Shown here: piece after piece, positions 51,313 through 60,649 of the stretch
Layout of the letters: each line of letters starts with the position of its first letter
Position numbering within the stretch: the stretch's first letter is position 1
Origin: Calothrix brevissima NIES-22
GTDB taxonomy: Bacteria > Cyanobacteriota > Cyanobacteriia > Cyanobacteriales > Nostocaceae
NCBI RefSeq assembly: GCF_002367995.1
Contig: NZ_AP018207.1
Coordinates: forward strand, 2,180,660-2,244,659
Direction of reading: 5' to 3'
Length of the DNA stretch: 64,000 nucleotides
The notes under the pieces: model-generated
Databases searched by the model: none
What the model saw: only the letters and a program-made list of their open reading frames with translations
What the model was told of the DNA's origin: nothing
Made by a program: the position numbers and the translations under genes

Positions 51313-51653
51313 TGGCGCTTGCCTCTAAGCTCCTTGGAGTACTTGGTTAGGAAGTAACAAATAATACCCTTTATGGGTTAAGTCCGGCACAGAAATAAAC
51401 ATAGGCATTTGTTCTCTATAATTGCTGATATTGAACTTGAACTTGATGTGAACACCAGATTAAGTCAAAGTGGTCTACTTAGACAATATGCTGATTACCC
51501 AAGTATGCCTTGTTCAGGATGTTAATGTGATAATATCCCTATCTTAAATAAAGTCAGAAAATATACTTTGATTTTGCAACATTTATGGAGGGAATTACGA
51601 GGAGATTTTAGGCAAAATTAGGCAATAAATAGATTTACTTTGGCGAACAAGCT
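51313..51653. other. 341-bp divergent intergenic region
   Basis: It separates the BFN and riboflavin synthase genes. I looked for an FMN riboswitch before ribE and saw no recognisable conserved core. No repeats or ORFs stand out; the region presumably carries two promoters. Confidence 0.5.
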
Positions 51654-52334
51654 GTGTTTACAGGACTAATCCAAGCTTTAGGAACCATGAAACCCTTAGG
51701 GGGAGATTCTTGGCAAATCACTTGTGTAAGTCAGTCATCTGATTTAATTATGCAGGATCTGGCTTATGGCGATAGTATTGCTGTTGATGGTGTTTGTCTA
51801 ACCGTAGAAGAAGTTTTAAAGGACGGTTTTATTGCCACTGCATCACCAGAAACTTTACGCCGCACCACATTAGGACAAGAGGACACACCACAAAAATATG
51901 TTAACCTCGAAGCTTCGTTACGGGTAGGGAGTAAAGTTGGCGGTCATTTTGTTATGGGTCATGTAGATGGCGTAGGTTGGTTAATATCAGCAGAACAAAC
52001 AGCTACTTCTTGGGAAATGACCTTTAAAGCATCTGAGGCGATCGCTCGGTACATTGTGCCCAAAGGTAGTATTGCTGTCAATGGCATTAGCCTCACTGTA
52101 GCCGCCTACGAAACCGAACTCAGCCAATTTACAGTAGCGGTAATTCCCCTCACCTACGCCGACACCAATCTTCGTTATTTAGTATCTGGGAGTTTGGTAA
52201 ATCTCGAAGGAGATATTCTCGGCAAATATGTCGAGAAATTCCTTTATTCCGGCAAACCAAACCCTAATTCTCAGGAAGATACCAATTATGACGGAATTAC
52301 ACCAGGATTCCTAGCAGAACATGGATATATTTAG
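51654..52334 (+). CDS. ribE: riboflavin synthase alpha chain
   Basis: Catalyses dismutation of two 6,7-dimethyl-8-ribityllumazine molecules to riboflavin, the last step of the pathway. The 226-residue protein consists of two lumazine-binding beta barrels. The first is MFTGLIQALG with SIAVDGVCLTV and GGHFVMGHVDG. The second has SIAVNGISLTVA and the closing NLEGDILGKYVEKFL. The C-terminal extension (about 25 residues) is slightly longer than usual. The start is the GTG at 51654. No other rib gene is adjacent. Confidence 0.96.
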   Translation: MFTGLIQALGTMKPLGGDSWQITCVSQSSDLIMQDLAYGDSIAVDGVCLTVEEVLKDGFIATASPETLRRTTLGQEDTPQKYVNLEASLRVGSKVGGHFVMGHVDGVGWLISAEQTATSWEMTFKASEAIARYIVPKGSIAVNGISLTVAAYETELSQFTVAVIPLTYADTNLRYLVSGSLVNLEGDILGKYVEKFLYSGKPNPNSQEDTNYDGITPGFLAEHGYI

Positions 52335-52515
52335 GGGGGCATAGGGCATGGGGCATGGGGCATGGGGCATGGGGCATCCCTTCGGCTTCGCTCAGGGCGA
52401 GTGGGCGTTGGGCATTGGGCAAAGACGCGATGAATCGCGTCTCTACAATTGTCATTCGTCCCCCTTGTCCTCCTTGTCCTCCTTGTCCCCCTATTCCCTA
52501 GCCCCTAGCCCCTGC
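52335..52515. repeat. GGGCATG and nonamer repeats
   Basis: It holds about five GGGCATG heptamers, a CCCTTCGGCTTCGCTCAGGG-type dispersed repeat, GGGCGTTGGGCATT units, several CCTTGTCCT nonamers and CTAGCCC units. Together they fill the 185-bp gap between the convergent ribE and M23 peptidase genes. Confidence 0.88.
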
Positions 52516-52519
52516 GCCT

Positions 52520-54088
52520 CTACGAACCAGGCTGCTTATCCAACTGTGCTGTCTGCCGACTGCGGAGCAAGTTGCTCAAGCCGACTTCTAATTCCACGCC
52601 TGGATCTGCTGCTACCCAACCGCTTGGTGTGAGGTGGCGGACTTCAAAGTGCAGGTGGGGGCCTGTAGAGTTACCAGTGGTACCAACTTGACCAATCACA
52701 GTTCCCGCCTCAACAAACTGACCGGGGCGGACAAAGATTTGTGACATGTGTCCGTAGAGAGTTTGCTGGGCTGAGTTGTGGTTGATGGTGACGGCTAAAC
52801 CATAGCCACCCATCCAGTCAGCAGATTCTACTTGACCGCTAGCAGCAGCTAAGATCGGCGTCCCCATAGGCGCACCTAAATCTGTACCAGCGTGGAAACG
52901 GCGATCGCCTGTGATCGGGTGAATCCGCCAGCCAAATAATGAGGTAATTGGTGCTGGAATAGATAAGGGGAACATCATTCCCTGACCGCTATAAGCAACT
53001 CTACCTGCATAAGGAATTTGCGGTAAGGTGGATGCTAATGGAAAGTCATAAGCAACGGTGCTAGGCCGGGGTGCAAAGTTACCGTCAGCCATTGGTGCTG
53101 GTAAACTACCAGCACTGGGGGCGATTGGCGTTGCGCTGACTGTTGTTGTATTCGCAAAATAACCAGGGCTAGGAATAAAGCGATTGGGGTTATAGTCGCT
53201 CTTACTTACACTAGAAGCAATGCGATTAGCAACATTATTTTCAGGAGTTGGTAAATTACGCCATCTGCGGCTGCTACCAGTAGCGGCGATTGGTCTAACA
53301 ACGTTGTTGTTGGCTAAATTCGCAGTTTGGCTTCTTCGCAACCAACTGGGTGCGGTTTTGCTATTACCATCAGCTACAGTCTGGCTACTGGGTGCTTTGC
53401 CACAAAGACTATCTGATATAGCTTGTCCTGTGGGTAAAGTCGCTTTACAACCGCTAGAGCGTTCGGTAATGATGACAGAATTAGGTGCTTGATAAGTGCC
53501 GCCAACTTTGTAATCAGTGGGGTCAATATAAGCGTTGTTGTAATCTTCCTTGGGTTTTACTTCCGTGCTACCCACTGGGCTTTTGGTAGTTTGGGGTGGT
53601 TGGGCAACTTCGGGAAGTTTCTCAGGTACAGTGCGTGGCGTTGGTGCAGGTTTTTCCTGATTGACTCTGGCTGGCGCTACCTGAGAAGTTTCTGCTTGTG
53701 GTTTAGCCTGTCTGATCACAACAGGTTCAGTCGCTTCTGTTTTCGTTGGTTGCGCCTGTCTAACTGGTTGTGTAGATTGAGATACATTCTCTCTATGTAA
53801 TCTCTTTTTTAGTCTGGCTCGCCGTTCTGAAAATTCTACTTGGGGACGAGTTACCTCTGAATTTACAGTATCTTTTTTAACTGGAATTTTAACTGGGGTA
53901 GTCGGTTGAGAATTTTCAATAGTAGGAACGATGTTGTCTATAGAAGTTTCCGTTTGCGCTAGCACCAAACTATTACCCAGAAGGCTAAAGCTACTCAGCC
54001 AGCAGAGGCCCTGTGCTGGTAGCGTGGAAGCAAAGCGTTTTGTTGTCACTAGCAAACGTTTATGGGCAGAGTTATGTGGCTGCGTCAT
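52520..54088 (-). CDS. M23-family peptidoglycan metallopeptidase
   Basis: An exported cell-wall hydrolase or its regulator, about 522 residues. The N-terminal region has a hydrophobic stretch around residues 30-45. A long Pro/Gln/Thr-rich linker (about 55-370) follows, then the M23 (LytM) domain (about 380-510). The zinc ligands are present: FHAGTDLGAP (His, Asp) and GPHLHFEVR (second and third His). The start is ATG at 54088; a TTG upstream is less plausible. In filamentous cyanobacteria such enzymes act in septal wall remodelling and nanopore formation. The target bond is not predictable. Confidence 0.92.
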   Translation of the reverse strand: MTQPHNSAHKRLLVTTKRFASTLPAQGLCWLSSFSLLGNSLVLAQTETSIDNIVPTIENSQPTTPVKIPVKKDTVNSEVTRPQVEFSERRARLKKRLHRENVSQSTQPVRQAQPTKTEATEPVVIRQAKPQAETSQVAPARVNQEKPAPTPRTVPEKLPEVAQPPQTTKSPVGSTEVKPKEDYNNAYIDPTDYKVGGTYQAPNSVIITERSSGCKATLPTGQAISDSLCGKAPSSQTVADGNSKTAPSWLRRSQTANLANNNVVRPIAATGSSRRWRNLPTPENNVANRIASSVSKSDYNPNRFIPSPGYFANTTTVSATPIAPSAGSLPAPMADGNFAPRPSTVAYDFPLASTLPQIPYAGRVAYSGQGMMFPLSIPAPITSLFGWRIHPITGDRRFHAGTDLGAPMGTPILAAASGQVESADWMGGYGLAVTINHNSAQQTLYGHMSQIFVRPGQFVEAGTVIGQVGTTGNSTGPHLHFEVRHLTPSGWVAADPGVELEVGLSNLLRSRQTAQLDKQPGS

Positions 54089-54179
54089 TTGTTCTCTCAA
54101 ATTTTTGCTAAATAATCTAAACAGAATGATGCCGGTGGTTTGTCTTGCCCAAAGAGCGGAATTTTAAACAAACCTTAAA

Positions 54180-54992
54180 TTAAACCGAAGATTTTTGGTA
54201 ACCCAAACTGATTGTACCGGGTTGAATGTAAATTTCTGGTAGAATTGTTTCCTTTGTATTATAAGTTTCTAGATTAACTCGTAAATTACCCTGAGGTGTC
54301 ACCCCAACTATTGTGCCTACGCGATTATTAACTTGTATGCGATCGCCCATATTCGTCAGTAAATCTAGATAGCGAGATAAGAGTACGTTTACTCCTTCTT
54401 CAAAAAGACACTGAATACCGGATTCTATCCCTAATAAAACCTGAGCAGTTAACATTTCTAGACAAGCAATGAGTTTGACAGGCTGGGAAGCTTGCCATAA
54501 TTCTAAGTTGATTCCGGTGTCTGGCACTGGATTTGCCCAGTTAATTCCTACACCGATGACTGCTTGGGTGATTTTTCCCTGATTAACTTTGGTCTCCGTT
54601 AAAATACCACCTAGTTTCCGACTGTCTAAAACTAAATCGTTAGGCCATTTAATTCCGACGCCGATACCGCAGTTACGCAATTGGGCTGCAATCCCCCAAG
54701 CAGTAGCAAAGGTGAGTTGGTAACTGTCTGTCGCTGCTATTTTGGGGTGAATTGCTACGGAAATATATAATCCCCCATCTGCTGAAATCCACTGGCGACC
54801 CCATTGTCCGCGCCCAGCCGTTTGCTGAGTCGCAATTACTACGCATCCTGGTTCCGCCCCCTGTGCTAGCAAATTCCAGAGGGTTTGATTCGTTGAAGCT
54901 ACACTATCAAAAATATGCAAAGAAAATGGTAAATATGAATACTGCCGCCCTGAATCCAAGGCTGCTGTCAAAGTTTGCAAATCAAATCCCAC
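54180..54992 (-). CDS. birA: biotin--[acetyl-CoA-carboxylase] ligase
   Basis: Attaches biotin to the carrier subunit of acetyl-CoA carboxylase through biotinyl-AMP. The 270-residue protein has the catalytic region TAGRGQWGRQWISADGGLY, then IKWPNDLVLDSRKLGGIL and VIGVGINWANP, with the short C-terminal SH3-like domain. It lacks the N-terminal winged helix of bifunctional BirA, so it is an enzyme and not a repressor. GTG start at 54992. The M23 gene follows on the same strand after about 90 bp. Confidence 0.94.
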   Translation of the reverse strand: MGFDLQTLTAALDSGRQYSYLPFSLHIFDSVASTNQTLWNLLAQGAEPGCVVIATQQTAGRGQWGRQWISADGGLYISVAIHPKIAATDSYQLTFATAWGIAAQLRNCGIGVGIKWPNDLVLDSRKLGGILTETKVNQGKITQAVIGVGINWANPVPDTGINLELWQASQPVKLIACLEMLTAQVLLGIESGIQCLFEEGVNVLLSRYLDLLTNMGDRIQVNNRVGTIVGVTPQGNLRVNLETYNTKETILPEIYIQPGTISLGYQKSSV

Positions 54993-55065
54993 GCAGTTAA
55001 CCTAAATCCCGTTCTACAAGTTAGCATTAATTGGCTGATGTTTTTCTGTTTAGGTTTGGTTTAAG

Positions 55066-55854
55066 ATGCACGCTTGGCACTGGCGCAATTGGCAAGGAAT
55101 GCCCTACCTTACTTGTAGTCTCCTGGAACCTTGGTCACACGGTTTCTTTACTCATCCGTTTTGGCCGCGATCGCCCCAAGAGTTAACACAGGTGCTACAA
55201 CCAGAGGCATCAGTTTATCGCTTGAAACAGGTTCATGGCAATACTGTACTCACCCCGCAGGAAGTTGAAACGAAGTTAGGTAAAGGATCTGATGATGATT
55301 CTGCCTTAGCTTCAGCAGATGGTTTAATTAGCGAGAAAGCTTTACAAGCTGTATGGGTAGCCAGCGCTGATTGTACGCCTGTGTTGATTGGCGATCTCAA
55401 AACCGGACAGGTAGCTGCAATTCATGCAGGTTGGCGGGGAACGGCGAAAAAAATTGTCCCGCAAGCGATCGCCCGTTTACAAGCCCAAGGTAGTCAGTTA
55501 GAAGATTTGCGGATTGCAATGGGGCCTGCGATCGCTGGTGAGGTTTATCAAGTCTCTGTGGAAGTAGCGGCGGAAGTTGGGGGTAGTATTATATCACATG
55601 AGGACGCAAATGCAATAGTTGATGCTTTGCACGAACTGTCTAATTCTCCTTTAATTGCTGATGATGAGGCTGGTAAAGTTAAATTAGATGTGCGGCGGGT
55701 AAATACTTTACAAATAGAAGCTTTGGGAATTAGTGGCGAACAAATTGCGATCGCACCTTATTGTACCTACCAAACACCAGAGCATTTCTTCTCTTACCGC
55801 CGAGAACAACAGAAAAAAGTTCAGTGGTCGGGAATTGTGAGTTTTGGTAGTTAA
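55066..55854 (+). CDS. pgeF: purine nucleoside phosphorylase / laccase-domain protein (PgeF, YfiH)
   Basis: A 262-residue member of the multi-copper polyphenol-oxidase-like (DUF152) family. E. coli YfiH/PgeF corrects peptidoglycan precursors containing Ser, and relatives have purine nucleoside activity. The conserved motifs are LKQVHGNTV (His), VASADCTPVLIGD (Cys) and AAIHAGWRGTAKKIV (His). A further FFSYRREQQK tail is typical. It is divergent from birA with a 73-bp gap. ATG at 55066. The precise role in cyanobacteria is not known. Confidence 0.92.
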   Translation: MHAWHWRNWQGMPYLTCSLLEPWSHGFFTHPFWPRSPQELTQVLQPEASVYRLKQVHGNTVLTPQEVETKLGKGSDDDSALASADGLISEKALQAVWVASADCTPVLIGDLKTGQVAAIHAGWRGTAKKIVPQAIARLQAQGSQLEDLRIAMGPAIAGEVYQVSVEVAAEVGGSIISHEDANAIVDALHELSNSPLIADDEAGKVKLDVRRVNTLQIEALGISGEQIAIAPYCTYQTPEHFFSYRREQQKKVQWSGIVSFGS

Positions 55855-55862
55855 TTTAGCAT

Positions 55863-56498
55863 TCAAAATGCGATCGCGTGAGTGATTCGCTTGAGAATTT
55901 GGAGAATTGCATACAGTTCTCTATTAGAAGTAAATAAAGCAAATACCCGCGATAAATCATATTGTGGTGTAGGGTTTTGCGTTAATTTAATAAATAAAAC
56001 ATCATCTCCATTAGTCACCATTCCAAACACAGGTTTATTGGGGTGGGGATTAGCCATGAGATAAGCTAGTGCTTGCGGTATAGCAGACCAAACTGAAAGG
56101 GTAGTTTTTTTGGACTCTAATACCACTACCCAAAACTGATTTTGCAGCACTAAAACATCAATTCTTCCCCGCAATATTTCCTCCCCATCATTCAGCACCA
56201 ATTCTACAGATGCTTCAGCCTGAATCTTAAAAGGTGGGTCGTAAAAACCTGCTAATGCTAATAAGGGGGACACTACCAATAACATGACTGTCCCTTCTAA
56301 TAAATCGCCTTCACCACGATGATAAAGATATCTGCGGCGCAACACATCCAGAGAAGCTTTTTCAGATTCAGTAATTTCTGGTAATTCTGTAACCCATTCC
56401 GGAAAAAATTCCTCAGATTCATTCCGAGTTAAATTAAATCGAGTTTCTGCATCTTTTAGGGTGGTAATTGCTTCTGTAATTGCTGTTGTTTGCGGCAT
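55863..56498 (-). CDS. orphan restriction-type (HsdR_N-like) nuclease-fold protein
   Basis: A 211-residue protein resembling the N-terminal nuclease domain of type I restriction enzymes. The active-site pattern is GRIDVLVLQNQFWVVVLESKK, giving Asp, Glu and Lys in a D-x(n)-E-x-K arrangement. A helical N-terminal segment (TESEKASLDVLRRRYLYHR) and the QALAYLM helix fit the same fold. No helicase or methylase partner is adjacent. Such solitary genes are widespread in cyanobacteria. The gene is convergent with the PgeF gene (8 bp between stops) and lies next to a Uma2 gene. Confidence 0.75.
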   Translation of the reverse strand: MPQTTAITEAITTLKDAETRFNLTRNESEEFFPEWVTELPEITESEKASLDVLRRRYLYHRGEGDLLEGTVMLLVVSPLLALAGFYDPPFKIQAEASVELVLNDGEEILRGRIDVLVLQNQFWVVVLESKKTTLSVWSAIPQALAYLMANPHPNKPVFGMVTNGDDVLFIKLTQNPTPQYDLSRVFALFTSNRELYAILQILKRITHAIAF

Positions 56499-56545
56499 AA
56501 ATTTTTACATAAATAACGTGCTAACGATGAAATTTTAAATTTAAA

Positions 56546-57103
56546 TTATGGAAGAAATAATTCTGAAAATGGTATGGTAATTTCGCCAAAAGCCAATGGT
56601 GCTATAACTGCATCTTCAGATAAAACAACTATATCTTGATAGCCTGATTCTGTTGGCTGACGTAAAATATAAACTTGGCGTTCAATAACATCTAAAATCC
56701 AGTAATCTGCGATATTGGCTTTAGCATAAATCAGAGATTTTTCATTAAAATCGATGTCAAAAGTACTATAAGAAACTTCAATTAACAGTAATATTTCTGA
56801 GGATGTCGGGTGATGATCGCCATAGGCTGCTGGATCGATAGAGACTACGGCGATATCTGGTTCTGGTTCGGAAGTAGACAGCGTAATAGGTAGCTGTACG
56901 CGAATTTCTGCCCTATTTCTCAGTAAATCTTGAAGATATCGGTCAACGCGCTGGGTTGTACCCGCATGGGGTGGTTTTTGTGGACTCATTTGAATTATCC
57001 GACCATCTAAGAGTTCAACGCGATCGTTAGCATTCAGAATACCAGCATCAATCATCCGATGATACTCTTCCACCGTCCACAGGCGATTTTGAGTAGCGGT
57101 CAT
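56546..57103 (-). CDS. Uma2-family (DUF820) endonuclease-like protein
   Basis: A 185-residue second Uma2 protein. It starts WTVEEYHRMIDAGILNANDRVELLDGRI, typical of the family. The nuclease core follows: PEPDIAVVSIDP (Asp), ILLLIEVSYSTFDIDFNEKSLIYAKANIADYW (Glu and Lys region, written by parts: LLLIEVS and KSLIYAKA). It ends PFSELFLP. It is 47 bp from the orphan restriction-type gene on the same strand, so the two nuclease-fold genes may be co-transcribed. Function unknown. Confidence 0.88.
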   Translation of the reverse strand: MTATQNRLWTVEEYHRMIDAGILNANDRVELLDGRIIQMSPQKPPHAGTTQRVDRYLQDLLRNRAEIRVQLPITLSTSEPEPDIAVVSIDPAAYGDHHPTSSEILLLIEVSYSTFDIDFNEKSLIYAKANIADYWILDVIERQVYILRQPTESGYQDIVVLSEDAVIAPLAFGEITIPFSELFLP

Positions 57104-57156
57104 GGTTATGAATCCCTATATTCAAGACTACTGTTTTCTATTGTCTCTTATTTGTT

Positions 57157-57224
57157 ATTAGTCAACAGTCAATAGTCAATAGTCAATAGTCAACAGTCAA
57201 TAGTCAATAGTCAATAGTCAAAAA
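57157..57224. repeat. AGTCAAT heptamer repeats
   Basis: About nine copies of AGTCAAT/AGTCAAC lie upstream of the Uma2 gene and abut a MITE-like element. Confidence 0.9.
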
Positions 57225-57232
57225 TCCTAAAC

Positions 57233-57345
57233 AGGACTTACGCAAAATACCTTTGAAACTCTTATTTCTTCGTGTCCTTCGTGTCTTCTCTGCGAGACGC
57301 TACGCGAACGCGGTTCGATTCTTCTGTAGTTTGTGCGTAAGTCCT
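57233..57345. repeat. MITE-like element, AGGACTTACGCA family, copy 2
   Basis: A 113-bp element with perfect 12-bp terminal inverted repeats AGGACTTACGCA and TGCGTAAGTCCT. Related to 7713-7804 by its ends. The interior contains GCGAGACGCTACGCGAACGCG, a widely dispersed cyanobacterial repeat. AATTTTG-type heptamers follow at 57353-57380. Confidence 0.85.
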
Positions 57346-57384
57346 ACTAAATTTTGAATTTTGAATTTTGAATTTTGAATTGGT

Positions 57385-58848
57385 TCATTCTCCCTTAATC
57401 TGCTGATAATTCTGTTGATAAGTAGCTAACTTATCTTGAACTTGTGGCGATACAAATGTCCCTGCAGGAATCGCTTTTAGTAAATTTATTGCTTCCTGTA
57501 ATTTCTCCTTAGCTTGCGTCATAATTACTGCTTCTTTAGGCGCATTTTTGATGATAAAAGCTGCTTCTTGAGCTAATTTATCGGCAGTTTCTAATTTTGA
57601 GGCTGCATTTTTCTCTAGGTTTACTCTTTTGCTAATAGTCGTATAGTTACCTCGATATGTAGCTAATTGACTTTGAACTTTATTAGAAACAGATGTACCT
57701 TGAGGCGAAGATTCTAGCAATTTGACGGCTTGTTCCCATTTATCTTGTGCTTGTTGCCAATCTTTGAGCGGTAAGGGAGTTTTTTGCACTAAAACTGCTG
57801 CTTCCATACCCAGCTTTTGAGCAGATTTTAAATTAGATACAGAAGTTTTTTCCTGTTTAACTTTTTGCTCTTGTTGGATATGCATAATGTAATTTGTTGC
57901 TTTCCAAGTGCTAAAGCCTAATACCAATGCACTTACACCCACCGCGAAAAATTTCTGTGTTTTTTTGTCAACAATTAATTGTCTTAATCCTGCTATTGTT
58001 GGATGTTTTGGTAGATTGTTTAAGGCTATTTCTGCCTGTTCTAATAAAATCTTTGTATCTACAATTAAATTGTGAATTTTTTCTTGAAATAATTCACACT
58101 CATAAATAATATCAGCTAATGCTTGGCAGTTACCACCGCTAGAGATGATGAATCCATATTCATCATCAAACCACTCTAGTTCTAAACCCGAATTACCGCA
58201 GAAGGCTGATAAATTGAGTAGTATTAATAAAATATTTTGTGTATTCTTAATATTTTCAAATACTTCTGTGGATTTTTGCTGTAGTTGCAATAATTCTTCT
58301 TGAGAATTAACAATTTGCTGATGTTGCTGCTGTAAAACTCTAGATTTACCATAAGCTAAGTCGATTTGCAGCTTGGTTTCGAGTTTTTGGAATTGGCTGG
58401 ATAAGCTAGGATAGTTAATATTACTACTAAGTTGGTTAATAAATTGGGCATTACTTAAAATATCTTCAGAAATTGTCTGTAGTAATTCTCCCCATTCTAA
58501 CCAACCGCTAATTTTCGCTTCTAAATCGTTGAAAGATAGCTTATTAGCACCATTACCAAATTTTTCGGCGATGAATTTTTCGCCAGTTGTCAGTAAAGGT
58601 GCAACGAAACAACTATCAGAACTTAATAGAGAATTTTCTGTACTTCCAGCAGCTGCGCTACCTACTGAACTATTAATTTTTGCAACAGCTAATTCTTCTG
58701 CGATCGCACTTTGTAAATTGCGGAGTTTTTCTTGAATAAAATTTAGCCGGATAATTTCTTGCTTAATCGCATGAGAATCACCAATAGTGAGCTTAAGACT
58801 CTCAACAAGTTTTGTCAATTCATGTAGCAGCTTTTCCAGATTCGCCAT
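57385..58848 (-). CDS. membrane-anchored coiled-coil protein with duplicated C-terminal module
   Basis: About 487 residues. A long helical region (1-290) with Gln-rich coiled coil (around QQQHQQIVNSQEELLQLQQK) is followed by a single membrane segment (about 296-314), then two copies of a 60-70 residue helical module. Each module contains an Ala-rich AxKLxxEAA helix, a QAxxKxxxAxxLL helix and a PxGTxVSxxVQxxLATYxxNY end. I recognise no family name; similar modules occur in cyanobacterial proteins of unknown function. The ATG at 58848 (MANLEKLLHEL) fits better than an upstream alternative at 58920. One membrane segment with a large N-terminal helical part suggests a scaffold. Confidence 0.82.
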   Translation of the reverse strand: MANLEKLLHELTKLVESLKLTIGDSHAIKQEIIRLNFIQEKLRNLQSAIAEELAVAKINSSVGSAAAGSTENSLLSSDSCFVAPLLTTGEKFIAEKFGNGANKLSFNDLEAKISGWLEWGELLQTISEDILSNAQFINQLSSNINYPSLSSQFQKLETKLQIDLAYGKSRVLQQQHQQIVNSQEELLQLQQKSTEVFENIKNTQNILLILLNLSAFCGNSGLELEWFDDEYGFIISSGGNCQALADIIYECELFQEKIHNLIVDTKILLEQAEIALNNLPKHPTIAGLRQLIVDKKTQKFFAVGVSALVLGFSTWKATNYIMHIQQEQKVKQEKTSVSNLKSAQKLGMEAAVLVQKTPLPLKDWQQAQDKWEQAVKLLESSPQGTSVSNKVQSQLATYRGNYTTISKRVNLEKNAASKLETADKLAQEAAFIIKNAPKEAVIMTQAKEKLQEAINLLKAIPAGTFVSPQVQDKLATYQQNYQQIKGE

Positions 58849-59175
58849 AAATACCCCTTGGGGATGGGTTGAAAGATTATGCCAAACAATTAAAATGACT
58901 GTGCGGCTTGGCGATCGCAATTTTGGATTTGAGATTTGAGATTTTAGATGGGGGATTTGAGAGATGTGGGATGTAAAATCTCTGGATTACCAAAATCTCA
59001 AACCAGGCTATTTCCGCATGTGGTATTACAAAAAAACCACGCCTGTTGCAGCTGAGTATCCTCGTTGATGAAAAAATCTCAGGAACTGTAAAGATATAGT
59101 TCCCAAAAATCCTGTTAAAGTAACAACTTAAGTTAAAATTTTGCAGAAATTTTGCAACTACCCCGTAGTTAACGC
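58849..59175. other. 327-bp divergent intergenic region
   Basis: It separates the coiled-coil gene and the amidase gene. It contains ATTTGAGATTTGAGATTT-like simple sequence near 58922-58960 and no recognised hairpin, repeat family or gene. Confidence 0.5.
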
Positions 59176-60573
59176 ATGAATGAAACTGATTTAGCTTTTA
59201 CTCCCGCATTAGATTTGGCGCAATTAATCCGTCGCCGGGAAATTTCGCCTGTAGAATTGGTAAATATTTATTTAGGAAGAATTGAGCGATTAAATCCGCA
59301 ATTAGGAAGTTATTTTACAGTGACGGCGGAATTGGCGATCGCAGATGCAAAAGCCAAAACGGAATTTCTCGCCACTAATTCCCAACTCCCGCCTTTTTTT
59401 GGCGTACCGATTTCCATCAAAGATTTAAACGCTGTCGCAGGTGTCCCCTGTACTTACGGCAATCCGGCATTAATTAACAATATCCTCAACTATGATGATG
59501 GGGTAGTAACACGAATTAAACAAGCTGGGTTTGTGATTCTAGGTAAAACCGCCACCTCGGAGTTAGGTTCTTTTCCTTACAGTGAACCTGCGGGTTTTCC
59601 TCCGGCGAGAAATCCTTGGAATTTAGATTACACCCCTGGCGGTTCTAGTGGTGGTGCTGCCGCAGCCGTCGCCGCAGGGTTGTGCGCGATCGCTCAAGGT
59701 TCCGATGGCGGTGGTTCCATTCGGGGGCCTGCGGCTTGTTGTGGTGTGGTAGGTATCAAACCATCACGGGGAAGAGTGACAAACGCGCCTGTAGGCGATC
59801 GCTTGGCGGGAATTGCCACTAACGGCCCCCTTGCCCGTACTGTTGCGGATGCAGCAGCACTTTTAGATACTATATCAGGTTATTTCCTGGGCGATCCTTA
59901 TTGGTTACCACAACCACAGTCATCTTTTTTCGCCGCTACAGAAAAACCACCAGGGGAATTACAGATTGCTTACACTACTATCATTCCGCCTCTAGGTACA
60001 GCAGATGCTAACTGCGAGCAAGGCGTATTACAAACAGTTAAGTTATTAGAACAGCTGGGGCATAAAATAGAACAAAAATCCCCAGATTTTAGCGGCTTAA
60101 TCGAACCATTTCAAACTGTGTGGCAAGCTGGAGTCGGTGCGGCGGGAATTCCTGCACCAGCATTACAACCATTCAATCAATTTTTGTTAGCGCGATCGGG
60201 TTCGGCGGCAGAATATTTAAAAGCTGTGGCGCAAATGCAAATCGTATCGCGGCAAATCATTGGCTTTTTCCATAACGTGGATGTCTTGGTATTGCCAGTA
60301 TATTTACATACACCGATTAAAGTGGGAGAATGGGCAGATTTAAGTCCAGAAGAGACATTCCAAAATATTATTAACTGGATTGCACCATGTCCGGTAGCAA
60401 ATGCAACAGGACAACCCGCGATCGCAATTCCTGTCGGCTTTGATAGTAACGGCGTACCCATCAGCGTCCAATTAATTGGTAAACCGGGTGGTGAAGAAAC
60501 ACTCATCAGCCTAGCCGCACAATTAGAAGCTGCTAACCCTTGGTTACAGCATCATCCAGCGATGGCGGCGTAA
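59176..60573 (+). CDS. amidase (amidase-signature family)
   Basis: A 465-residue amidase-signature hydrolase. The Ser-cisSer-Lys triad is visible: Lys in PISIKDLNAVAG, the cis-Ser in PGGSSGGAAAAVAAG and the nucleophilic Ser in GSDGGGSIRGPAA. The family includes GatA, indoleacetamide and aryl amidases, and nitrile-pathway enzymes. It lacks gatB/gatC neighbours and differs from GatA in the C-terminal half, so a catabolic amidase is more likely. The substrate is not predictable. ATG at 59176, no clear ribosome binding site. A hairpin at 60617-60649 follows the stop. Confidence 0.92.
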   Translation: MNETDLAFTPALDLAQLIRRREISPVELVNIYLGRIERLNPQLGSYFTVTAELAIADAKAKTEFLATNSQLPPFFGVPISIKDLNAVAGVPCTYGNPALINNILNYDDGVVTRIKQAGFVILGKTATSELGSFPYSEPAGFPPARNPWNLDYTPGGSSGGAAAAVAAGLCAIAQGSDGGGSIRGPAACCGVVGIKPSRGRVTNAPVGDRLAGIATNGPLARTVADAAALLDTISGYFLGDPYWLPQPQSSFFAATEKPPGELQIAYTTIIPPLGTADANCEQGVLQTVKLLEQLGHKIEQKSPDFSGLIEPFQTVWQAGVGAAGIPAPALQPFNQFLLARSGSAAEYLKAVAQMQIVSRQIIGFFHNVDVLVLPVYLHTPIKVGEWADLSPEETFQNIINWIAPCPVANATGQPAIAIPVGFDSNGVPISVQLIGKPGGEETLISLAAQLEAANPWLQHHPAMAA

Positions 60574-60616
60574 TTTTATGATAGACAGCAATTAAATGCG
60601 ATCGCCACCGCCTATC

Positions 60617-60649
60617 ATATCCCCGACTTCTTGAAGAAGTCGGGGATAT
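60617..60649. terminator. long hairpin after amidase gene
   Basis: ATATCCCCGACTTCTT and AAGAAGTCGGGGATAT form a perfect inverted repeat with a single G between them. It could terminate the amidase transcript, but this CCCCGACTTCTT hairpin is also a dispersed cyanobacterial repeat. Confidence 0.6.

Noticed and set aside
51313-51653. FMN riboswitch before ribE
   Set aside because: No conserved FMN-box core could be recognised in the region.
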